A stretch of 34,134 nt of DNA from Buchananella hordeovulneris (lineage in GTDB: Bacteria; Actinomycetota; Actinomycetes; Actinomycetales; Actinomycetaceae). Below the pieces are notes generated by a model, which was not told the origin of the DNA, searched no databases, and saw only the letters and a list, made by a program, of their open reading frames with translations. The position numbers and the translations under genes were made by a program. Shown here piece by piece: positions 34,047-34,134 of this stretch (positions are counted from its first letter, which is position 1; each line of letters starts with the position of its first letter). The DNA is taken from the NCBI GenBank assembly GCA_030529545.1, contig JAUMWR010000002.1, positions 64,113-98,246 on the forward strand, given 5' to 3'.

Positions 34047-34134
34047 GAGCCCCTCGCGTAGCGGCGCCGTCCGGTCCCATTGCTCTCCCGCCAGGGCCAC
34101 ACCACTCTCCCCGCTGCACCGGGCGGCGGCAAGC

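Larger units (their letters stand above)
33824..34134. other. Region upstream of arcA, no gene recognised
   Basis: This 311-bp edge region has no convincing coding sequence on either strand. It holds an 8-bp perfect inverted repeat with a 3-nt loop (GGCGGTGC/GCACCGCC, 34028-34046) and a short AT-rich patch near 33958-33966. It is the likely regulatory region of arcA. An unseen gene may lie past the edge. Confidence 0.5.

Overview
The window is high-GC DNA with long antisense shadow ORFs, almost all of it coded on the minus strand. Gene content points to an actinobacterium, probably an Actinomyces-like host-associated genus: arginine deiminase pathway genes, actinobacterial GAP1/DO-GTPase2 proteins, and a FN3-MoxR-DUF58-transglutaminase block. 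I cannot name the species. I saw no tRNA, rRNA, CRISPR array, transposase or phage gene.

Layout in the direction of transcription, from right to left. A complete arginine deiminase gene (arcA, 33823-32549) is followed by a 436-bp non-coding gap. Then come 15 tightly packed co-directional genes (32112-689) and the start of an ornithine carbamoyltransferase gene (arcB/argF, 491 to beyond the left edge). A 31-kb cluster therefore separates two enzymes of one catabolic pathway.

The cluster reads as three blocks. Block A (32112-26597) holds envelope proteins: an LRV-type single-pass protein with a Cys-rich ectodomain, two small membrane proteins with Pro/Gly-rich N-termini, and a secreted, membrane-anchored von Willebrand A (vWA) protein with a long Gly/Ala/Pro tail. 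Block B (26494-13004) is an NTPase module: a 1180-aa tubulin-like protein, an 872-aa two-TM coiled-coil protein, an 806-aa beta-rich orphan, a GTPase-associated protein 1 (GAP1), a small vWA-like protein with a MIDAS motif, and a zinc-ribbon DO-GTPase2. Block C (12985-689) is a 2044-aa Ig-like/FN3 surface protein, a MoxR AAA+ ATPase, a DUF58 protein, a TgpA-type transglutaminase-fold membrane protein, and a 395-aa Pro-rich protein. Block C matches the core order of the bifidobacterial PFNA cluster (fn3, aaa-atp, duf58, tgm), but no kinase, PP2C phosphatase or intact FHA domain is present.

The genes are separated by at most 102 bp and often overlap by 4-7 bp, so I infer one or two transcripts. 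A likely promoter region lies at about 32185-32300, and a strong hairpin (26565-26589) sits between blocks A and B. My working model is an envelope-spanning machine. A GTPase/GAP1/tubulin-like cytoplasmic part and a MoxR/DUF58 chaperone pair would act on membrane vWA and transglutaminase-fold proteins and on a giant surface-exposed Ig/FN3 protein. Its role (conflict system, adhesion or envelope assembly) is not settled by the sequence. The transglutaminase domain has lost all three expected catalytic residues, which argues for a structural role.
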